64,000 nucleotides of DNA, from assembly GCF_011303555.1 (NCBI RefSeq), contig NZ_CP049868.1, forward strand, positions 2,232,001-2,296,000, in the 5' to 3' direction. Positions 33,332-42,470 of the stretch are shown in pieces. Source of the DNA: Pedobacter sp. HDW13 (lineage in GTDB: Bacteria > Bacteroidota > Bacteroidia > Sphingobacteriales > Sphingobacteriaceae). Numbering within the stretch: position 1 is the first letter of the stretch; each line of letters starts with the position of its first letter. A program made the position numbers and the translations under genes. The notes under the pieces are model-generated. The model had not been told where the DNA came from and did no database searches. It saw only the letters and a program-made list of their open reading frames with translations.

Positions 33332-34468
33332 ATGCCAAATGCACTTTCATACTGGGAAAGAGAATCATTTTTTAATTATGATGTAATTATTATTGGCAGT
33401 GGCATTGTGGGTTTAAACGCGGCAGTACACCTTAAAAAATCGGCACCATCTTTAAAAATAGCGCTGCTTGAAAGTGGTTTTTTACCCACCGGTGCAAGCA
33501 CCAAAAATGCCGGTTTTGCATGCTTTGGCAGCATTTCTGAACTCATTGAACAACAAGAAAAGGCTGGTTTGGACGGTTTGGCCGCGCTTATAGAAAAACG
33601 CTGGAAAGGCCTGCTTAAGCTCCGCAATTTACTTGGCGATAACACTATTGATTACCAGTGTTTAGGTGGCTATGAAATATTTAGAAAAGGTGACCACTTA
33701 TTGGCCTCAACATGTGTAGCCAAAATTGAACATTACAACAAGTTAACGCTTAATATCGTTGGGCCTGATGCTTTTAGTGCCAAACCTAAAAAAGCATCTG
33801 CTTTTGGTTTCGGACCAACTGAAACATTAATTGAAAACAAATACGAAGCGCAGATCGATACCGGTAAAATGATGTTTGCCCTGATTGGCTATGCCCAACA
33901 ACTTGGCATTTGCATATTTAACAATTGCACTGTTAATCATATTGCCGAAGAAACACAAGGCCTGAGCTTAGTTACTGCAAACGGTGCTTTTTCCTGCAAA
34001 AAAACGATCGTAGCTACTAACGCTTTTATTAAGGATTTAATTCCCGAGGTAGACATCGCTCCCGGAAGAGGGCAGGTTTTAATTACCAAACCCATTAAAG
34101 GTTTAAAAATTAAAGGCACTTTTCATTACGATAAAGGCTATTATTATTTCCGAAACATCAACAACCGGATTTTGCTGGGTGGAGGCCGTAATATTGATTT
34201 CAAAGCAGAAGAAACCACCACTTTTGGGCAAACAACAACAGTTCGGCAAGCCTTACAAAATTTACTGGATACTTTGATTTTACCCCAAACGCACTATGAA
34301 ATAGACCAGGAATGGAGCGGCATCATGGCTTTCGGCAAAACACTCGAACCGCTTATTGAAGAAATTAAGCCCAATGTATTTTGCGCAACGCGCTGTAACG
34401 GAATGGGGATTGCTATTGGTTCGCAAACCGGAGAAGATGTGGCTGAACTGCTTTTAAAAAATTTATAA
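33332..34468 (+). CDS. FAD-dependent oxidoreductase (DAO family)
   Basis: The 378-residue protein has the D-amino-acid oxidase/glycine oxidase fold. The FAD-binding GxGxxG is in VIIIGSGIVGLNAAVHL near residue 20; STKNAGFACFG near 60 and a C-terminal SGIMAFGKTLEP and CNGMGIAIGS (near 330-365) complete the cofactor pocket. It resembles enzymes annotated as FAD-binding oxidoreductases in Bacteroidota; the substrate is probably an amine or amino acid but not known. The ATG (MPNALSYW) is chosen over a TTG ten codons upstream. Its end overlaps the convergent gene by 6 bp. Confidence 0.87.
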   Translation: MPNALSYWERESFFNYDVIIIGSGIVGLNAAVHLKKSAPSLKIALLESGFLPTGASTKNAGFACFGSISELIEQQEKAGLDGLAALIEKRWKGLLKLRNLLGDNTIDYQCLGGYEIFRKGDHLLASTCVAKIEHYNKLTLNIVGPDAFSAKPKKASAFGFGPTETLIENKYEAQIDTGKMMFALIGYAQQLGICIFNNCTVNHIAEETQGLSLVTANGAFSCKKTIVATNAFIKDLIPEVDIAPGRGQVLITKPIKGLKIKGTFHYDKGYYYFRNINNRILLGGGRNIDFKAEETTTFGQTTTVRQALQNLLDTLILPQTHYEIDQEWSGIMAFGKTLEPLIEEIKPNVFCATRCNGMGIAIGSQTGEDVAELLLKNL

Positions 34469-35302
34469 TTTATCCATTTCAGCTTGCATCATCGTCAATT
34501 TTTGCGCAAACTGATCTCCTGTCTTACTGTACTTTTTAACTTCATCTCCCCAATAATTAAACTTCTGTTTGTTTTTTAAGAGATAGTAATGATAAGCTAT
34601 ATTGTGTGCCATTTCACTTTTTGAAGCGCTATCAGAACAATCTTTATCAGCATTTTTATATGTTTCTTCGGCATCTGTTAATTTAATATTCAGTTGAGCA
34701 TAAACAAGCTCCCTATGTAGCAAACAATTTTTCGGGTTTTCAATAATAGCCTGTTTTAATAAAAAAACTGCCTTATCATATTGCTTTAGTACATTATAGG
34801 CAAAAGCAAATTCAAGAATCAATCCATTGTATTTTGGATCGATTGCTTTTACTTTCTCCAAGTATACCAGCGCTCTATCTGCCAAATCCCACTGATTGCA
34901 GACATATCCTAGCCGAAAAAGCCTGTGAACGTCTTTGTTATCCGTTTTATATCCTTTTAACCAATCTGGAGTGCCCTGTATCTGAAGATCGGCAAATTTC
35001 GAAGTAGGAATAAGGGCAGCCAAAACTCTAGTTGGTGGAATACGATGTTTAACCATCGAATTATTGATCTTTCTCCCTATATATTTTCCATTTTCGTCTA
35101 TCTTAAATGTTCCTTCAACATTAAGGGTTAAGCCAGCCTGATTATCCAAATAAATGAATCCAAAATTATAAGTGCTGTCTTTGTTCATTGGAAAAGCAAC
35201 CCACTTATCCTCACAGTTAATTAATGAGTGATTAAATTGAAGTTCGGTTTGAGCTTTTGATCCGATAGACCAAAGTATGAGAAACATTAATATATATTTC
35301 AT
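34463..35302 (-). CDS. Secreted TPR-like hypothetical protein
   Basis: I do not recognise the family beyond its fold. The 279-residue protein has a signal peptide (residues 1-17, ending SKAQ), a strand-rich first part (to about 110), and TPR-like helix pairs in the second part, for example AFAYNVLKQYDKAVFLLKQA near 165 and HNIAYHYYLLKNKQKF near 237. It probably binds a partner in the periplasm. It appears to be transcribed alone and converges on the FAD oxidoreductase. Confidence 0.75.
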   Translation of the reverse strand: MKYILMFLILWSIGSKAQTELQFNHSLINCEDKWVAFPMNKDSTYNFGFIYLDNQAGLTLNVEGTFKIDENGKYIGRKINNSMVKHRIPPTRVLAALIPTSKFADLQIQGTPDWLKGYKTDNKDVHRLFRLGYVCNQWDLADRALVYLEKVKAIDPKYNGLILEFAFAYNVLKQYDKAVFLLKQAIIENPKNCLLHRELVYAQLNIKLTDAEETYKNADKDCSDSASKSEMAHNIAYHYYLLKNKQKFNYWGDEVKKYSKTGDQFAQKLTMMQAEMDKL

Positions 35303-35467
35303 TTTGAGCGTTTATACGTTAATTGAGCATTTGCAGATGCTAAATATAGAAATTTACTAAAACGTTAGCAAAGTATTCGGTTCCCAAAAAATCCTTTTTA
35401 TAATATTGTTTTATATGATAATTAATCCTTGATATAACGATACGCCAAACGCTTAGCCCAAAACGCC

Positions 35468-36307
35468 CTACTTAAACACTATCGTTTTATTTCCGCTTAC
35501 AAAAACCCGGTCTTCGAAAATTAATTCAAGCGCCTCCAACAATACTTTTTTCTCGATTTCCTTTCCGGCACGCACCATTTCCTTAACGCCAAAATTATGG
35601 TCAACATGGTTGGTATGCTGGGTAATAATAGGTCCTTCATCCAGGTTATCGGTTACAAAATGAGCCGTTGCACCAATAATCTTTACTCCCCTTTCAAAAG
35701 CCTGGCGGTAGGGGTTAGCACCTATAAACGCCGGTAGAAATGAATGGTGGATGTTGATGATCTTACCGGCATAATCTTTCACAAAATCGGCCGATAAAAT
35801 GCGCATAAATTTGGCCAGCACCAGGTAATCTACATCAAACTGATTAATAATTTCCTTTATTTCCGTTTCAAAAGTGCTTTTATCTTTACCATTATGATCG
35901 ACATAAAAGAATGGGATACCTAGTTTTTCTGTAAAATCACATAGCGACTCATAGTTGCCAATTACGCACCTTACATTGGCACCCAAAGTTTTAAATTGGT
36001 TTTTGATCAGTATTTCGGCCAGGCAATGGTATTCTTTCGTTACCAAAACTGCAATCTGTTTTTCCTGTTGGGTTATTAAATTAACTTCAGCATTTTCAGG
36101 AAGTTTTTCGAGCAATTTCTCTTTCAGCTCTTCAGCATTTCCCAGCACTCCGGTACAAGCTATGCGCGTAAAGAATGCCTTGTTTGCTTCATCAACAAAT
36201 TCGCGCATGGCAATAATGTTAAGCTGATGCGCAGCCAATACACGGGTAATATGTGTTACTAAACCAACCTGGTCAGGGCAGGAAATGAGTACAGTTAATT
36301 CGTTCAT
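35468..36307 (-). CDS. purU: Formyltetrahydrofolate deformylase
   Basis: PurU hydrolyses 10-formyltetrahydrofolate to formate and tetrahydrofolate, balancing one-carbon pools for purine and glycine metabolism. The 279-residue length is typical. An ACT domain covers residues 1-85 (ISCPDQVGLVTHITRVL near 9). The formyltransferase-like domain has KIINIHHSFLPAFIGANPY near 205, which carries the catalytic His, and IGATAHFVTDNLDEGPII near 231 with the catalytic Asp. It is transcribed alone, divergent from rmuC. Confidence 0.95.
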   Translation of the reverse strand: MNELTVLISCPDQVGLVTHITRVLAAHQLNIIAMREFVDEANKAFFTRIACTGVLGNAEELKEKLLEKLPENAEVNLITQQEKQIAVLVTKEYHCLAEILIKNQFKTLGANVRCVIGNYESLCDFTEKLGIPFFYVDHNGKDKSTFETEIKEIINQFDVDYLVLAKFMRILSADFVKDYAGKIINIHHSFLPAFIGANPYRQAFERGVKIIGATAHFVTDNLDEGPIITQHTNHVDHNFGVKEMVRAGKEIEKKVLLEALELIFEDRVFVSGNKTIVFK

Positions 36308-36496
36308 TTATATACAGAAAACCAATGATAAAAATTTTTTCGGTGATTTTCTGACTTTTTAATATAATAGCTTTCTTTAAATATGCTAAAAGCTTTGGTA
36401 CAGACCATCTAGTTTTTCACTCAACACCAAAACAGCCGGCGAATTATTTTGGTAAATACACTTATTTTTTTGAATTTTACTAAAATTTTTATCATT

Positions 36497-37870
36497 ATGG
36501 AGTACATTGCCGTTGCATTATTAGTTGTTGTTTTAATTGTTTTGATCATTTTGCTGGTGAGAAAGCCACAAACTACGTTAGCTCAATTTTCAGTTGAAGA
36601 TTTTGAACGCATAAGGATCGAAAACGAATCGCTAAAAATTAACCTGGCCAAAGCCGAAGAGCGGGTGGCTAATTTATCGACAGAGAAAGAACATGTTACC
36701 ATTTTGCTTAAGCAGGAGCAACAGCGCCTGATAGATGAACTGCAATCGGAGCGCGATCGCCTGGCCGATGCCAACCGCGAACTGGAAAGCACCCGGTCTT
36801 TTTACCTGGCCGAAAAAGAAAAACTGGCTGAGCAAAAGATCAGTTTCGAACAGTCACAACAAAAACTTAATAAAGATTTCGAGCTAATTGCCAATAAAAT
36901 ACTGGAAGAAAAATCGACTAAATTTATTGAGCAAAACCGTACTAACCTCGACATTATCTTAAATCCGCTTAAAGAGAACATTAAAGCTTTTGAAGACAAG
37001 GTAGAAAAAGTTTACAAAGCCGAATCGGATGAAAGAAATACACTGAAAGGGGTAATTTCTTTATTGATGGACCAAAGCAAGCAGATACAGGAAGATGCCA
37101 ATAACTTAACAAAGGCTTTAAAAGGCGATAGCAAAAAACAGGGAAACTGGGGTGAGGTAATTTTAGAGAAGGTTTTAGAACGCTCAGGGCTGGTGCGTGA
37201 TCAGGAATACCGTATACAGGCCACACACACCTCTGCAGATGGCAGCCGCTTTCAACCAGATGTGGTAATCGATTTACCCGACGATAAACATCTTATTGTA
37301 GATGCTAAGGTGAGTTTAGTGGCTTACGAGCGTTCTGTGTCAGCCGAAACAGATGAAGAGCGTGAAGGCTATGTAAAACAGCATTTGGCCTCTATTAAGA
37401 ATCACATCCAGGAGTTATCATCTAAAAATTACCAGGATTTGTATAAAATCAACTCGCCAGATTTCGTTTTGCTTTTTGTTCCAATAGAATCGTCGTTTAG
37501 CATTGCGGTTCAAAAAGATGCAGAGTTATTCAATTTTGCGTGGGACAGGCGGGTAGTCATTGTAAGTCCGTCTACTTTACTGGCAACTTTACGCACGATA
37601 GCCAGCATGTGGAAACAGGAGCGGCAAAACCGCAATGTAATGGAAATTGCACGTTTAAGTGGCAATATGTACGATAAATTTGTTGGCTTTATTGGCGATA
37701 TGGAAAATATTGGCCGCTATGTTAAGCAAAGCCAGGATGCTTATGATAAGGCATTGAACAAGCTATCTGAAGGATCGGGCAATCTGGTTAATGCTTCAGA
37801 AAAAATTAAAAAACTCGGGGCAAAAGCAACAAAACAAATCGACACCAAATATTTAGATATTACCGATTAA
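36497..37870 (+). CDS. rmuC: DNA recombination protein RmuC
   Basis: RmuC limits inversions at short repeats and has a nuclease-like core. The 457-residue protein has an N-terminal membrane segment (residues 3-23), a long coiled coil (about 35-140) and the PF02646 core with GDSKKQGNWGEVILEKVLE near residue 215, PDVVIDLPDDKHLIVDAKVS near 258 and FVPIESSFS near 338. I start at the ATG (MEYIAVAL), the natural beginning of the membrane anchor, rather than the upstream TTG. It has divergent and convergent neighbours and is probably monocistronic. Confidence 0.93.
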   Translation: MEYIAVALLVVVLIVLIILLVRKPQTTLAQFSVEDFERIRIENESLKINLAKAEERVANLSTEKEHVTILLKQEQQRLIDELQSERDRLADANRELESTRSFYLAEKEKLAEQKISFEQSQQKLNKDFELIANKILEEKSTKFIEQNRTNLDIILNPLKENIKAFEDKVEKVYKAESDERNTLKGVISLLMDQSKQIQEDANNLTKALKGDSKKQGNWGEVILEKVLERSGLVRDQEYRIQATHTSADGSRFQPDVVIDLPDDKHLIVDAKVSLVAYERSVSAETDEEREGYVKQHLASIKNHIQELSSKNYQDLYKINSPDFVLLFVPIESSFSIAVQKDAELFNFAWDRRVVIVSPSTLLATLRTIASMWKQERQNRNVMEIARLSGNMYDKFVGFIGDMENIGRYVKQSQDAYDKALNKLSEGSGNLVNASEKIKKLGAKATKQIDTKYLDITD

Positions 37871-38136
37871 GCTTAGTCGTTTTGCAACAAAGGGGGCGAA
37901 GCCACTCGATTTTTTTTTACAATTTTTATAAAAACACAAGCGAAAACCTACTAAGTTAGTTATTTTTATTTAAAGCCTATTGGACGATTTTTTTTTATAT
38001 TTTTTGTTCTTCAGTATATAGTGCAATTATTTGGTTATCAGTATGAATAAGATTAATCTCCATTAATAAAAAATCGTCATTGCAGGAATTTTTCAGCTGA
38101 AAAGCAAATATCAAATAGGATTTAAAACCACATTAT

Positions 38137-38598
38137 TTAATGATTGCTCACTTCTTTCAGTGATGTAGAATCTTTTTTTAACTGACAAATACTTACAAAA
38201 AACAAAACAACAATGCTTGCAACCCATAAATAATAACCCGAAGAAAATGAGATAATTTTTCCAGTAGAACCACTTTCAGAAATCAATATTTCTTTCCAAC
38301 GTAAAAATGAAATAGCTAGAAAATTTGCTATAATAATAAAATAAATTGATCCCTTTTTATTCTTAATCAATAAGAATAAAGCGATAAAATATAAAGGATT
38401 GGCAAGCCATACCAGAAACTCTGAAGTACCTCCGCCTAACGTGGCAATACTGCCAATTATAAAATAGAGAAATGATTCGTCAGATTTCAAACCATTACCT
38501 GTTTCAATAATTAAAGCGGGTCTGGTTAATGAAAAAACAAAGAGACCAACACTTAAATAAAGTGCCGGTCTCTTCAAAATATAGCTTATTATTATCAT
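38137..38598 (-). CDS. Hypothetical integral membrane protein
   Basis: I do not recognise this 153-residue protein. It has about four membrane segments (about 13-27, 45-58, 63-78, 85-98 and a final one at 122-138) and short charged loops. Its ATG lies directly next to the thiL stop with no gap, so it is very likely translated from the thiL transcript. Base use is AT-richer than thiL. A role in thiamine metabolism cannot be concluded from location alone. Confidence 0.65.
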   Translation of the reverse strand: MIIISYILKRPALYLSVGLFVFSLTRPALIIETGNGLKSDESFLYFIIGSIATLGGGTSEFLVWLANPLYFIALFLLIKNKKGSIYFIIIANFLAISFLRWKEILISESGSTGKIISFSSGYYLWVASIVVLFFVSICQLKKDSTSLKEVSNH

Positions 38599-39636
38599 TT
38601 ATTTAAAAGCGTTCCAACCCTGGGCTTTTAATTCGTGTACATTGTTTGATTTAGAAACCATTTTACAACCCGAATTTTTATCGGTTACGTGGCCAATCAC
38701 TGTGATATCTACATCATGTTTCAGTTTTTTATAATCATCCTGACTAATTGTAAATAGCAATTCGTAATCTTCGCCACCACTTAAAGCACAAACGGTTGGA
38801 TCTATTCCCAATTCACGTGCAGTTTCGTATGTCATCGGATCTAAAGGAATTTTCTCTTCGTAAATCGTAATGCCTTTATCGCTTTCAGTTGCCAAATGCA
38901 AAATTTCTGAAGCCAAACCATCCGAAATATCAATCATCGAAGTAGGTTTAATATCCATTTCTTCTAAAAGCGCTACAATATCCATACGTGCTTCGGGTTT
39001 TAACTGACGCTCAATAATGTAATCTTTGCCTTCCAGATCAGGTTGGATTTGAGGATTTTCCAGGTAAATTAATTTTTCACGCTCCAATATCTGAAGGCCC
39101 ATATAGGCACCGCCTAAATCACCGGAAACACAAAGCAAATCATTTTCCTGCGCACCGTTTCTGTACACCACGTTATCGGCATCGGCATAGCCAATACTGG
39201 TAATGCTGATTACCAAGCCCTGTTTACTCGACGAAGTATCGCCACCAATTAGATCGATATTGTATTTATTGCAGGCCAGTTCAATACCCTTATAAATTTC
39301 CTCAACAGCCTCCAAAGGAAACTTGCTCGAAACACCAATAGAAACCGTAATCTGACTAGCCTTTCCATTCATTGCATAAATATCGCTCAGGTTTACCTGT
39401 ACCGCTTTGTAACCCAGGTGGATTAAGGGTACATAAGCCAGATCGAAATGTATACCTTCCAATAAAAGATCGGTTGAAACCAGTATCTGTTTTCCTTTAG
39501 AATCCAAAACAGCAGCATCATCGCCAATACCTTTTACCGAATAGCCATTTCTGATTTTAAAATTTGTGGTTAAGTGTTTGATTAAACCAAACTCTCCTAA
39601 TTGATTAATATCTGTACGTTCTTTATTTTCAAACAT
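38599..39636 (-). CDS. thiL: Thiamine-monophosphate kinase
   Basis: ThiL phosphorylates thiamine monophosphate to the active cofactor thiamine diphosphate. The 345-residue protein shows GEFGLIKHLT near residue 14, the nucleotide/Mg site GIGDDAAVLD near 37, STDLLLEGIHFDL near 54, NLSDIYAMNGKA near 82 and IGGDTSSSKQG near 130, all family hallmarks, plus DISDGLASEILH near 217. A hypothetical membrane protein gene follows without a gap. No TPP riboswitch-like element is evident upstream; the gap holds a repeat. Confidence 0.95.
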   Translation of the reverse strand: MFENKERTDINQLGEFGLIKHLTTNFKIRNGYSVKGIGDDAAVLDSKGKQILVSTDLLLEGIHFDLAYVPLIHLGYKAVQVNLSDIYAMNGKASQITVSIGVSSKFPLEAVEEIYKGIELACNKYNIDLIGGDTSSSKQGLVISITSIGYADADNVVYRNGAQENDLLCVSGDLGGAYMGLQILEREKLIYLENPQIQPDLEGKDYIIERQLKPEARMDIVALLEEMDIKPTSMIDISDGLASEILHLATESDKGITIYEEKIPLDPMTYETARELGIDPTVCALSGGEDYELLFTISQDDYKKLKHDVDITVIGHVTDKNSGCKMVSKSNNVHELKAQGWNAFK

Positions 39637-39663
39637 ATATTTGTTCTTTCTTCAATATTTTTT

Positions 39664-39745
39664 ATCATGCTGAACTTGTGTCAGCATCTCTTTTTATAAC
39701 TTACAACACTCATCACCTGCATATCCTTCATCACGATGACAATTT
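39664..39745. repeat. Palindromic element between thiL and the symporter gene
   Basis: ATGCTGA-ACTTGTG-TCAGCAT (39667-39687) and a nearby TCATCACGATGA palindrome (about 39729-39740) fill the gap and slightly overlap the symporter stop. The wording resembles the GTCATCCTGA repeat type seen near 23.54 kb. It may be another dispersed repeat rather than a terminator, since the T run is on the strand opposite to the genes. Confidence 0.5.
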
Positions 39746-40969
39746 TTTATTATCCATCCAGTTCTTTCCTTCTGTAAACCTGGCAATTAACATGGCTGCC
39801 ACATTATCGCCGGTTGCATTCAGCAATGTTGCCATCGGATCGACTAACGTGCCAATAATCATGGCCGGAGGCAAAGCTTCTGGTGGGAGCTGGTAAGCCG
39901 AAATCATCAATAACTCGCCAATATAACCACCATTTGGTATGCCACCTTCAACAATACTAACCAAAACTGTAATGCCTAAAGCCAGAATAATGGTATCTAC
40001 ATGGGCCAGATCTTTTCCAAAAATGGCAAAAACAACTACAATTTTAATGATTGAACTGATACTAGATCCATCTTTGTGCAGTGTAGATCCCAGCGGAATG
40101 GTTACGTTGGTTATATATGCCGGAACGCCCATTTTGGTAGTCCCATCTAAATTAGCAGGTATAGTAGCAATGCTGCTGCAGGTACCAATCGCAGTTAAAG
40201 AGGGCACAATATTGTTTTTCCAAAATATTTTTATGGCTTTAAATCCACCTGCAATAAAAGCATAAAGGGTAAAAAACACAATAAAATAAAATGCGCCAAC
40301 CCCATAATATAAACCAAGTGCTTTTGCATAAGTACCAAAAAGTTGCGGTCCGAAAACACCTACCTGATAGGCAAAATAAGCACCCAAACCAATAGGCCCC
40401 AGTTTCATGATCAGGATAATCAGTTTTTTCATTACCTCATTTCCCGATACCAAAAACTTTTTAAATTCCGTGCCCGATTCTTCAGCATATAGCGTTGAAA
40501 AACCAACCAAAACGGAAAAAATAATCAGCGCCAGCATATTTTTACGACTACCAATTTCATAAAATTCGCTAACCGTAAAAAGCTGAGTCATTTGCTCGCC
40601 AACTGACTGAATTTTAGTGGTTTCCTCAGGTAAATTACTGGCCGACAGTTGTTGATGAATAGGGAAGATCCAGCTGGCCACCAACGTTAAAACTGCCGAA
40701 ATTAAAACCGTTGCCAGAAAAACCAAAACCATAATCGTTAAGAGCTTTCCCAATTTTTTCGAGCGGTCTATATTGGCAATGGCCGATGAAACCGCAAAAA
40801 ATACCAATGGAATTACAGCCGTAAACAACAGGTTTAAAAATATATCGCCAAGTGGTTTTATACTTTCAACACTTTTCCCAAAAATTAAACCGACTATGCT
40901 CCCAACTGTAATACCAGCCAAAAGCCACAATAAACCCGCATAATTTTTAAGGATGTTGTTCTTTTCCAT
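39731..40969 (-). CDS. Dicarboxylate/amino acid:cation symporter (DAACS family)
   Basis: This family imports glutamate, aspartate, serine or C4-dicarboxylates with Na+ or H+. The 412-residue membrane protein has about eight spanning segments and two re-entrant loops. Signature sites are visible: GTCSSIATIPANL near residue 263 (the serine-rich first hairpin), PLGSTLHKDGSS near 292 and LNATGDNVAAMLIAR near 385, the NxxGD substrate/cation site in segment 8. Substrate preference cannot be told. It is upstream of thiL in the same direction, with an unusual repeat in between, and is preceded by the nadA terminator. Confidence 0.93.
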   Translation of the reverse strand: MEKNNILKNYAGLLWLLAGITVGSIVGLIFGKSVESIKPLGDIFLNLLFTAVIPLVFFAVSSAIANIDRSKKLGKLLTIMVLVFLATVLISAVLTLVASWIFPIHQQLSASNLPEETTKIQSVGEQMTQLFTVSEFYEIGSRKNMLALIIFSVLVGFSTLYAEESGTEFKKFLVSGNEVMKKLIILIMKLGPIGLGAYFAYQVGVFGPQLFGTYAKALGLYYGVGAFYFIVFFTLYAFIAGGFKAIKIFWKNNIVPSLTAIGTCSSIATIPANLDGTTKMGVPAYITNVTIPLGSTLHKDGSSISSIIKIVVVFAIFGKDLAHVDTIILALGITVLVSIVEGGIPNGGYIGELLMISAYQLPPEALPPAMIIGTLVDPMATLLNATGDNVAAMLIARFTEGKNWMDNKKLSS

Positions 40970-40982
40970 ATAGCTTAAATAA

Positions 40983-41011
40983 ACCTATCAGGTTTTAAAA
41001 ACCTGATAGGT
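40983..41011 (-). terminator. Terminator after nadA
   Basis: A near-perfect 14-bp stem ACCTATCAGGTTTT/AAAACCTGATAGGT (40983-40996, 40998-41011) lies 11 bp past the nadA stop. On the minus strand T-rich sequence follows. Confidence 0.8.
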
Positions 41012-41021
41012 ATGTGATGTA

Positions 41022-42020
41022 TTATAAACCCAGTTCTGCTGAAATATCCAGCATTCTTTGGATCGGTTTACGGGCCTGATCAATAATATGCTCAGGTACA
41101 GTAACTTCCGGATAACCATTCTTAATACATAAATATAGTTTTTCCAGCGTATTTCTTTTCATATAAGGGCAATCGTTACAGGCACAACTGTTATTTGGCG
41201 GGGCCGGAATAAAGGTTTTTGACGGATTTGCCTTTTCCATCTGGTGAATAATGCCACTTTCTGTAGCTACAATAAATTCCGTAGCCGGGTTGCTAATTGT
41301 ATATTTTAACAAACCAGTAGTAGAACCAACATAATCAGCCATTTTTAAAATCACTTCCTCACATTCCGGGTGTGCAATAAATTTAGCATTCGGATGGCGT
41401 TCTTTAAGTTTTGTAATTTTTTCCTGCGAGAAAATTTCGTGTACCATACAGGCACCGTTCCACAATACCAGATCCCTTCCTGTCTTTTTAGCTACATAAG
41501 CACCTAAATTCCTGTCGGGGCCAAAAATTATTTTCTGGTCTTTAGGCAAACTCTGCACAATTTGCACCGCATTGGTACTGGTACATACGATATCACTTAA
41601 AGCTTTTAATTCGGCAGTACAGTTTACATAAGTGATTACCAGGTGATCTGGATATTTTTCCTTAAATTTCTTAAATAAGTGAGGTGGGCAACTATCTGCT
41701 AACGAGCAACCTGCCTTTACATCGGGTAAAAGAACCTTTTTATCAGGCGATAAAATCTTTGCTGTTTCGGCCATAAAATGCACACCAGCAAATACAATTA
41801 CATCAGCATCTGTTTTTGCAGCTTCTTGCGATAAACCTAAACTATCACCAATATAATCAGCAATATCCTGAATATCAGGCTCTTGATAGTAATGTGCAAG
41901 AATAATTGCATTCTTCTCCTTTTTTAATTTCTCAATCTCGGCGAAAAGATCGAGCGTAGGATCAATTTCTTCTTCTGCGAAACCTTTTTTATTGATTTCT
42001 TCTAAGACATCTATGTTCAT
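41022..42020 (-). CDS. nadA: Quinolinate synthase A
   Basis: NadA condenses iminoaspartate with dihydroxyacetone phosphate to quinolinate, the second step of NAD synthesis, using a [4Fe-4S] cluster. The 332-residue protein shows [21 protein letters not shown] near residue 40 (substrate His and Tyr) and the cluster cysteines in YVNCTAE near 133, WNGACMVHE near 188 and CACNDCPYM near 282. A GTG start 18 codons upstream was rejected: a perfect promoter -7 element lies downstream of it. The partner gene nadB is divergent across a long AT-rich gap. Confidence 0.96.
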   Translation of the reverse strand: MNIDVLEEINKKGFAEEEIDPTLDLFAEIEKLKKEKNAIILAHYYQEPDIQDIADYIGDSLGLSQEAAKTDADVIVFAGVHFMAETAKILSPDKKVLLPDVKAGCSLADSCPPHLFKKFKEKYPDHLVITYVNCTAELKALSDIVCTSTNAVQIVQSLPKDQKIIFGPDRNLGAYVAKKTGRDLVLWNGACMVHEIFSQEKITKLKERHPNAKFIAHPECEEVILKMADYVGSTTGLLKYTISNPATEFIVATESGIIHQMEKANPSKTFIPAPPNNSCACNDCPYMKRNTLEKLYLCIKNGYPEVTVPEHIIDQARKPIQRMLDISAELGL

Positions 42021-42055
42021 TATTAAATTTTCCTTTTTTGAATTTTGACGTTGGT

Positions 42056-42063
42056 CAAAGATA
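42056..42063 (-). promoter_or_regulatory. -7 promoter element of nadA (TATCTTTG)
   Basis: The minus strand reads TATCTTTG, an exact TAnnTTTG match, with a TTG 15 nt further upstream (42079-42081). Transcription would start near 42050, about 30 nt before the ATG at 42020. Confidence 0.65.
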
Positions 42064-42081
42064 AAGCTTTCCACGTCTCAA

Positions 42082-42458
42082 TAATTAATAAGTATTTTTA
42101 AATAAATAATTCTTGTTTGTTTATTAGTGTGTTAATAATGTTGGCAAGTTCAGAAAATTCTTTCTTTAAGATAAGTTATTAATCGTTTACTAACATTTAG
42201 ATTACATTTATCTAATATCATAGGTTTGATTTTCAGGCTAATCGAAAATCGCTTCAATTTTTATCAATACTGGAATGTTAATTGTTTATAAGTGGGGAAA
42301 AAGTTAATTACTTGTATAAAGCTGGTTAAAAATTGCTCAAAAGATTGTGGCAAATTGTGTTTTTAGAGTAGCTTTAAACATTCAAATTTATTTGTTAGGA
42401 TTATTTAGACATAGAGTTAACACTTATTCAATAGTTATTAACACCGTGGATAAAGTAA
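42082..42458. other. AT-rich divergent nadA-nadB intergenic region with DnaA-box-like words
   Basis: About 380 bp with no gene, very AT-rich. It holds several 9-mers one mismatch from the DnaA box TTATNCACA: TTATTAACA at 42130-42138 (minus) and 42435-42443 (plus), TTATAAACA at 42283-42291 (minus; two mismatches if strict) and TTATCCACG at 42445-42453 (minus). The spread is loose and could be chance in such sequence. It must also hold the nadB promoter, for which I found no exact TAnnTTTG. Confidence 0.35.
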
Positions 42459-42470
42459 ATGTTTTTATTA

